64,000 bases of DNA. It comes from Rikenellaceae bacterium. GTDB lineage: Bacteria > Bacteroidota > Bacteroidia > Bacteroidales > Rikenellaceae. The notes below the pieces were generated by a model that worked only from the letters and a program-made list of their open reading frames with translations, searched no databases and was not told the origin of the DNA. Made by a program: the position numbers and the translations under genes. The stretch spans positions 46,799-110,798 of the forward strand of contig JAFTOX010000014.1 in NCBI GenBank assembly GCA_017463585.1, written 5' to 3'. Below, piece by piece: positions 59,042-64,000 of the stretch (the stretch's first letter is position 1; each line of letters begins with the position of its first letter).

Positions 59042-59953
59042 ATGTATTTTTTAACAACTACTGATTCATTGAAAGTGATTCTGGCCGACACCACGCTGAC
59101 GGCTCAGGAGAAGACGGCGGTTGTCGCCGAGCAGGTGAAGAATATGACATTCTCGGATATTCTCTCGATGTTGGCCGAGTGGGGTATCGAGATTGCGGCA
59201 AAGATTGCCATTGCGCTGGCGATCTATTTCGTTGGACGCTGGTTGATTGGTCGTCTGGTTAAGATTGTCAATAAGGTGTGTGAGAAGCGCGGCGTCGAGA
59301 TATCGTTGCAGCAGTTCTTCAAGAATATGATCAAGGTTGTGCTCTATATCTGCTTGGCGCTGACCGTAATCGGCATTCTCGGTATCGACACCACCTCGTT
59401 GATTGCGATGTTTGCGTCGGCATCGTTGGCTATTGGTATGGCACTAAGCGGCACGATGCAGAATTTCGCGGGTGGTGTGATGATTCTGCTGCTGCGTCCC
59501 TACCGCATTGGCGACTATGTCGAGGCGCAGGGTCAGGCAGGTACAATCAAGGAGATTTCGCTCTTCAATACGGTGATCACCACAGTCGACAACCAGACGA
59601 TCTACGTGCCCAACAGCTCGATCTCGACGGGTATTATCAACAACTATTCGCAGGCCGCAACGCGTCGTGTCGATTGGAACGTTACCATTTCGTATGGCGA
59701 TGATGTTGAGGTTGCACGCCGTGTGCTGATCGAGATGATGAACTCGGATAAGCGTGTTAAGCAGGATCCCGCACCAGTTGTCTATTTGACCTCGCTTGGC
59801 GATAGTGCGGTGAATATCTCGGCACGTGCGTGGGTCGATAACGCCGACTATTGGGGCGTCTATTTTGACCTTAACGAGCGCATTTATAATGAGTTGCCCA
59901 AGCACGGTTTGCACTTCCCGTTCCCGCAGTTGTCGGTGCACGTCGAGAAGTAG
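59042..59953 (+). CDS. MscS-family mechanosensitive channel
   Basis: 303 residues. An N-terminal periplasmic or lipid-facing segment is followed by three membrane helices and the MscS pore and beta domains. The pore-lining region ASASLAIGMALSGTMQNFAGG and the beta domain start RPYRIGDYVEAQGQAGTIKE are clear. It opens on membrane tension to release solutes after hypo-osmotic shock. Typical small-type length. A hairpin terminator follows. Confidence 0.94.
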   Translation: MYFLTTTDSLKVILADTTLTAQEKTAVVAEQVKNMTFSDILSMLAEWGIEIAAKIAIALAIYFVGRWLIGRLVKIVNKVCEKRGVEISLQQFFKNMIKVVLYICLALTVIGILGIDTTSLIAMFASASLAIGMALSGTMQNFAGGVMILLLRPYRIGDYVEAQGQAGTIKEISLFNTVITTVDNQTIYVPNSSISTGIINNYSQAATRRVDWNVTISYGDDVEVARRVLIEMMNSDKRVKQDPAPVVYLTSLGDSAVNISARAWVDNADYWGVYFDLNERIYNELPKHGLHFPFPQLSVHVEK

Positions 59954-59982
59954 CCGACCGCTCGCCAAACACTCAAACAGAT

Positions 59983-60013
59983 CGAGCCGATCTCCATTTT
60001 CGGAGGTCGGCTC
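59983..60013. terminator. Terminator after the MscS gene
   Basis: CGAGCCGA and TCGGCTCG with inner CTCC/GGAG form a strong hairpin between convergent genes. Confidence 0.75.
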
Positions 60014-60036
60014 GGCTTGTCTATCGGTCGAATGGA

Positions 60037-60801
60037 TTAATATACGCCTTGTGTGTAGGTAAATGTTTTAGAAATTGGTTGCTTGTCGTCATAGGTAAGC
60101 GTAATCGTCAGCCTCTTTCCATATGCAGGACAATTAAACTTGTCTTTGGGATTAAGCACGAACAATATGCAAGTATCCATCTCGCCATCACCAATCAAAA
60201 CCAAATCTTCCTCGACAACGGTTTCTAACGGTTTGAAGATTGGAGCATAACACGGAGTAAAGATACCATTAGAATAAAGTCCTTCCGGAGAGAATGTCAA
60301 ATCATCAATCTCTTTCGTTGTAAGAACCTCCGTATAATTGCTGTTAATGAAATTACGCGGAGTTACAGCTTGCAAGATAAACAGATCATTTAATGAAGCC
60401 CCTGCTGGATGATCTTTATCAATAGGTACAGAGCTTACTATATTTATGGACTTAATATCAGTATCAGGCATCATATTATACGACGCATATCCCCAAACAA
60501 ATGTATGCGTGCGATTGTATGAAGTGTCATTATTTTTAATGCTTAACTCTGTAAATTTCGCTCGATTGGATTCATCTTTTGATTTTAGAGTGTACCAATT
60601 GTTTATATCTCTGTTTATTTCAAAATCTGCAAATATTGCAAGTTGCTTATTATCATAGGCATATACCAAGCAATCGTTATATGAATAATATGAGTCAATA
60701 AAATTGGGCATATACTCCGTTACTTCTGTGCCAGCGTCTTTCTCGCAGCTACAAAATAACAATGAAATGCCTACAAGCACGGGAAAAAGAATCTTTTTCA
60801 T
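60037..60801 (-). CDS. Unknown lipoprotein, AT-rich
   Basis: 254 residues. Lipoprotein signal MKKILFPVLVGISLLFCSC with Cys19. The rest is mostly beta-rich, with many Asn, Asp and Tyr residues (NFIDSYYSYNDCLVYAYDNK). DUF-type membership could not be placed. The gene is visibly richer in A+T than its neighbours, which could mean recent acquisition. No partner gene is near on the same strand. Real gene judged from the signal peptide and length. Confidence 0.65.
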   Translation of the reverse strand: MKKILFPVLVGISLLFCSCEKDAGTEVTEYMPNFIDSYYSYNDCLVYAYDNKQLAIFADFEINRDINNWYTLKSKDESNRAKFTELSIKNNDTSYNRTHTFVWGYASYNMMPDTDIKSINIVSSVPIDKDHPAGASLNDLFILQAVTPRNFINSNYTEVLTTKEIDDLTFSPEGLYSNGIFTPCYAPIFKPLETVVEEDLVLIGDGEMDTCILFVLNPKDKFNCPAYGKRLTITLTYDDKQPISKTFTYTQGVY

Positions 60802-61000
60802 AATCGTAATAATTTAGGTTTAACACTCTTCTTTTCTATATAGACGTTCGAGATGCCCAAAATGTTGCATCGTTTTCGCAAAAATACAAACTTTTTTCGA
60901 AAAAAAACTTTCAGCGCGGAAAATTTCCTTAAAATCACCAATTTAAGCCCTCGCACAAAGCGAAGCAGTTACTTTTTTCTCGCCAAAATAAAATTTTTGC

Positions 61001-61008
61001 TATATTTG
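61001..61008 (+). promoter_or_regulatory. -7 element TATATTTG for the NSS transporter
   Basis: TATATTTG lies 55 bases before the ATG, after a long A/T-rich stretch (60850-61000). Confidence 0.6.
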
Positions 61009-61062
61009 CGCCGTTTGTTTGCGCGATCATCGCAACCAAATGCTCAAAATTTAGGTTAGTTT

Positions 61063-62418
61063 ATGGAGAATCAACGTGCCACATTTGGCAGTAAATTAGG
61101 CGTAATACTCGTTTCGGTCGGCAGTGCCGTCGGCCTTGGTAATATCTGGCGCTTCCCCTACATCGCGGGTGAGGGTGGCGGAGGTGCATTCCTCATTATC
61201 TATCTGCTCTGTCTGCTCATTATGGGTATTCCCGTGCTGACGGCCGAGTTCTTTGTGGGTAAGTACACCCACCTCAATGCCGTAGGTGCTTATCGCAAGC
61301 TCGCACCACGAACTCCGTGGGTCGCAATCGGTTACAATGGCGTGCTGGCGGCATTTCTGATCTATGGTTTCTACTCGGTTGTGGCGGGCTGGACGCTCCA
61401 CTACATCTGGGAGTCGGCCTCGGGTGCGCTGGCGCAATTCTCAACACCCGCGGAGTATGAGGCGCACTTCAACGCATTCGTAACCAATCCGTGGAGACCC
61501 ACAATCGCAACGGTCGGATTTATGCTCATCACCCACGCAATCATTATGCTCGGAGTGCAGAAGGGTATCGAGCGCTCGTCGAAACTGCTGATGCCCCTGC
61601 TGTTTGTGATTCTGCTGGTGCTGTGTGGTCGCTCGATCTCGATGGAGGGCGGTATGGAGGGTCTGAAATTCCTCTTTACACCCGACTTCTCGAAGGTTAC
61701 GTCGCAGACCATCCTCAATGCGGTGGGTCAGTCGTTCTTCTCGATCTCGGCGGGCTTGGGCTGTATGATTGTCTATGCGTCCTATTTCAGCGACTCGACC
61801 AAGATTGGCTCGACGGCCGTAAGTGTGGCACTGATCGATACGCTCGTGGCGGTGCTGGCAGCAGTGATGATCTTCCCCGCAGTGTTCAGCGTCGGAATCC
61901 AACCTACGGCAGGTCCCTCGTTGGTATTCATTACGCTGCCCAATATTCTGAATACGCTGTCGTTTAGTTGGTTGTGGTCCACGATTTTCTTCCTGCTGTT
62001 GGCTCTTGCGGCACTGACATCGACAATCTCGATTCACGAGGTGGTTACGGCATACGTCAGCGAGCAGTGGAACGTGCGACGCAACTCGGCGGCGTGGCTC
62101 TCGACGGGAGCGATGTTGGTGCTGGGTATCGTTTGCTCGTTGTCGTTCAGCGTGCTGAGCGATTGGACCATCGGTGGTCGCTCGATTTTCGATTTCTTTG
62201 ACTACCTGACGGCAAACTTTATGCTGCCCATTGGCGGTATCTTCACCTGCCTGTTCGTGGGTTGGAAGATCGACAAGACGCTGCTCAAAAACGAGATTAC
62301 AAACTACGGCACAGCGCGCTTTATCGGCATTAAGACCTACGTCTTTTTGTTGCGCTGGATCGCTCCGTTGTGTATTCTGCTCGTGTTGCTCAATCAGCTC
62401 GGAATAGTGAAGTTCTAA
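61063..62418 (+). CDS. Sodium-dependent (NSS family) transporter
   Basis: 451 residues, about 11-12 membrane helices. The helix-1 signature SAVGLGNIWRFPYIAGEGGG carries the sodium and substrate contacts of the family. Later helices include SAGLGCMIVYASYFS and LFFLLLALAALTSTISIHE-like sequence. Bacterial NSS proteins import amino acids or related amines with Na+, and the substrate is not clear. Followed by a bidirectional terminator. Confidence 0.9.
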   Translation: MENQRATFGSKLGVILVSVGSAVGLGNIWRFPYIAGEGGGGAFLIIYLLCLLIMGIPVLTAEFFVGKYTHLNAVGAYRKLAPRTPWVAIGYNGVLAAFLIYGFYSVVAGWTLHYIWESASGALAQFSTPAEYEAHFNAFVTNPWRPTIATVGFMLITHAIIMLGVQKGIERSSKLLMPLLFVILLVLCGRSISMEGGMEGLKFLFTPDFSKVTSQTILNAVGQSFFSISAGLGCMIVYASYFSDSTKIGSTAVSVALIDTLVAVLAAVMIFPAVFSVGIQPTAGPSLVFITLPNILNTLSFSWLWSTIFFLLLALAALTSTISIHEVVTAYVSEQWNVRRNSAAWLSTGAMLVLGIVCSLSFSVLSDWTIGGRSIFDFFDYLTANFMLPIGGIFTCLFVGWKIDKTLLKNEITNYGTARFIGIKTYVFLLRWIAPLCILLVLLNQLGIVKF

Positions 62419-62435
62419 GCGTAAGCAACCGATAC

Positions 62436-62473
62436 AACAAAGGCCACCCCCAACGCGCGGAGTGGCCTTTGTT
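62436..62473. terminator. Bidirectional terminator
   Basis: AACAAAGGCCAC pairs with GTGGCCTTTGTT around a 14-base loop, between convergent genes. Confidence 0.85.
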
Positions 62474-62491
62474 GTTTTGCTGTTTAGCGAG

Positions 62492-63121
62492 CTATTTCTT
62501 GCGATTTTTCAGCTCGATCATCACATTGCGCGAGTAGGTGAATACGCCCGTCAGATGACCTAAGATCAGCGGCAACATATTTCCTCGCAGCAGTGCATAG
62601 GTGATGATGATTGCCGAGCCGCTCAGACTGATCAACCAGAATCCCAACGGCAACACCGACTCACCCTTACGACGCGAGTAGAGCCATTGGTAGACGAATC
62701 GCAGTGTGAAGACTATCTGTCCGGTTGTTCCCATCACGATCAACCACATTGGCAGATCGCTTTGCGCAAAGAGGTGAGCACTCGCCGCGTCCCAATTCGA
62801 GAGCAACCAGACTACGCCCGCCACCGGTACCGAGATTACGATCCATTGCAGGGGCAACCAAAGTTTTTTCCACGAGTTGTGGGCGTTGAGGTTCCAGATG
62901 TAGATGTAGTAGGTGATCAGTTGTCCGACGATGATCGAGAAGTCGTTGCGCAGCCACCCATAGACGCAGAAAACGCACGACGCCACCATACTGATCTGCC
63001 AGAAGATGGTAGGCGAGAGCACCCGTTTGGCGCGCTCGCTCATTATCCACTGCACGAAGAATCGAGCCGAGAAGAGCGCCTGCGCCAAGTAGCCCAAACA
63101 ATCAATCAAGAACGATGTCAT
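62492..63121 (-). CDS. Lipid-A-disaccharide synthase N-terminal-like (LAB_N) membrane protein
   Basis: 209 residues with about six membrane helices. Two tandem LAB_N-type units can be seen: SARFFVQWIMSERAKRVLSP (about residues 17-36) and LRFVYQWLYSRRKGESVLPL (about 140-159). Each is followed by two helices. Proteins of this kind accompany GT2 and arabinose-type transferase genes in lipid A or glycolipid modification. It overlaps the GT2 gene by 4 bases and is probably translated after it. Possible flippase or accessory subunit. Confidence 0.82.
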   Translation of the reverse strand: MTSFLIDCLGYLAQALFSARFFVQWIMSERAKRVLSPTIFWQISMVASCVFCVYGWLRNDFSIIVGQLITYYIYIWNLNAHNSWKKLWLPLQWIVISVPVAGVVWLLSNWDAASAHLFAQSDLPMWLIVMGTTGQIVFTLRFVYQWLYSRRKGESVLPLGFWLISLSGSAIIITYALLRGNMLPLILGHLTGVFTYSRNVMIELKNRKK

Positions 63122-63846
63122 ACGTTACCTTCGCCGATCGAGTAGTTGATATAGCGTTTGCGCATCCAGCGGTATGCGAAACAATCCTTGAACGGACCGA
63201 TGAGGCGATTCCAGAGGTGGTATTTCGACACACCCTCGGTGCGAGGGAAGTGGCGCACGGGAATCTGCATCATACGACCCTCCTGCAACTGAATCAGCGC
63301 AGGCAGAAAGCGGTGCATACCCGTAAAGAAGGGTACGCGCTTGGCATAGTCGGTCCACATCACTTTCAGTGGGCAGCCCGTATCTTTTGCGCCGTCGTGG
63401 GTCATCATATTTCGGAAGCCGTTGGCGATTTTCGATTGCAGATTTTTGAAGAAGCTATCCTTGCGACCGGCGCGAATACCCATCACCAACTGATAGTCGG
63501 CCACGTGCTCCAACAGCAGATTGAAGTCTTCGGGTGTGGTTTGCAGATCGGCGTCGATGTAACCCACATAGCGCGACTCTGTGGCGTCGATACCTGCCTT
63601 CATTGCGGCGCTAAGACCGCCATTTGCAGCCAGCGAGATGTAGAACATCGACTCGTTACGCGAGCAGATCTCACGCATCAATTCGAGCGAGCCGTCCTTC
63701 GAGCCGTCATTGACCATCAGCACGCACGCCTTGATGGGCGACGTTGGCAGCCATTCGCGCATTGCACGCTCGACGCGAGGCAGACTCTCCACCTCGTTAT
63801 AGACGGGCACAACGACCGTCAGTTCATATTCTTGTGTCTTGTTCAT
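63118..63846 (-). CDS. Family 2 glycosyltransferase (polyprenyl-phosphate sugar transferase type)
   Basis: 242 residues, GT-A fold. VVPVYNEVESLPRV, VNDGSKDGSLELM and YVGYIDADLQTTPEDF give the nucleotide-sugar and metal (DxD) motifs, as in dolichol-phosphate mannosyltransferase and ArnC-like enzymes. No C-terminal membrane helices, so it is a soluble or membrane-surface form. It overlaps the LAB_N gene by 4 bases and the upstream partial gene through ATGA. The set suggests sugar transfer onto a polyprenyl carrier and then onto lipid A or another glycolipid. Confidence 0.88.
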   Translation of the reverse strand: MNKTQEYELTVVVPVYNEVESLPRVERAMREWLPTSPIKACVLMVNDGSKDGSLELMREICSRNESMFYISLAANGGLSAAMKAGIDATESRYVGYIDADLQTTPEDFNLLLEHVADYQLVMGIRAGRKDSFFKNLQSKIANGFRNMMTHDGAKDTGCPLKVMWTDYAKRVPFFTGMHRFLPALIQLQEGRMMQIPVRHFPRTEGVSKYHLWNRLIGPFKDCFAYRWMRKRYINYSIGEGNV

Positions 63847-64000
63847 ATTGTCTTAATTTCAGGAAATATTTCAATCCACCGCCAGTAAAGCCCTTCAATT
63901 TCATCATAACATTGAGAAAAATAGATAGGCTGATCAATATTTCCTACTCTAATTTCTTTCATAGTTGATACATATTGCGTGAAATGAGGAGAGCCGACTT
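63843..64000 (-). CDS. 3' end of an unknown gene
   Basis: 52 codons are open from the right edge on the minus strand to a TGA that overlaps the GT2 start by four bases (ATGA). The visible tail includes TMKEIRVGNIDQPIYFSQ and ends WRWIEIFPEIKTI. The sequence is AT-richer than the genes around it. The coupling to GT2 suggests a gene of the same operon, perhaps another sugar-transfer component, but no family is recognisable. Confidence 0.5.
   Translation of the reverse strand, partial: VGSPHFTQYVSTMKEIRVGNIDQPIYFSQCYDEIEGLYWRWIEIFPEIKTI

Overview
The window reads as a chromosomal segment of a Bacteroidales bacterium, most like Alistipes (Rikenellaceae). Supporting signs are the moderately GC-rich coding sequence with AT-rich intergenic regions, Bacteroidetes-type promoters (TTTG, about 19-20 bp, TAnnTTTG), a fused lpxC-fabZ gene, the rpmB-rpmG-DUF4295 ribosomal cluster, a CinA-PyrD pair, DUF5689 and DUF2807 families, and a radical SAM enzyme beside lipoproteins that looks like the Bacteroidetes TIGR04133/TIGR04134 pair. 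The genus is inferred. No rRNA, CRISPR array, prophage or transposase was seen.

Layout. 1-2581: the 3' part of infB, a YiiX-like lipoprotein and a DUF4878 lipoprotein. 2702-7986 (minus): L28/L33/DUF4295, cinA, pyrD, pdxB, tRNA-Pro(CGG) and an RluA-type pseudouridine synthase. 7993-10347 (minus): a radical SAM/SPASM enzyme with three lipoproteins that share a MYGxP motif just after the lipobox. 10535-12117: a zinc/manganese-type ABC binding protein and ATPase without a permease. 12215-12806: L27 and L21. 12977-15300: a degenerate receiver domain, a helical-repeat membrane protein and a degenerate family-2 glycosyltransferase. 15381-17825: cysQ, a BamE-like small protein and dusB. 17905-21091: a MORN protein, a K+/H+ antiporter and a TonB-like protein. 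21177-23410: lipid A genes. 23710-28350 (minus): an amidophosphoribosyltransferase-like protein, a NagB-PIG-L fusion and NagB.

28607-32895: a BASS-type transporter, DUF486, an M48 lipoprotein peptidase, and an Lrp regulator divergent from metY. 33056-35658: an ECF sigma factor, a small membrane protein that may be its anti-sigma factor, and a DUF2807 beta-helix protein. 36039-43662: a phosphoesterase, a small outer-membrane-like protein, aroQ, a flippase, alkaline phosphatase and a GH20 hexosaminidase. 43746-49968 (minus): a Cus/Czc-type heavy-metal efflux operon with very His-rich proteins. 50079-54060: a TonB-receptor-like barrel with two DUF5689 lipoproteins. 54120-58942 (minus): obgE, ald, a second MORN protein and serB. 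59042-64000: an MscS channel, an unknown lipoprotein, an NSS transporter, a LAB_N-repeat protein, a GT2 and the end of an unknown gene.

The strongest leads for new biology are the radical SAM/lipoprotein locus and a family of intergenic two-tier hairpin elements (near 23.5, 35.8, 38.1 and 56.65 kb, with a related module at 57.5 kb). In that family the stem sequences differ between copies while pairing and architecture are kept. Secondary leads are the pseudo-receiver/repeat/glycosyltransferase operon, the NagB-PIG-L fusion that has lost deaminase catalytic residues, and the ECF/DUF2807 locus with its alternating NGYS/NGRS repeats.
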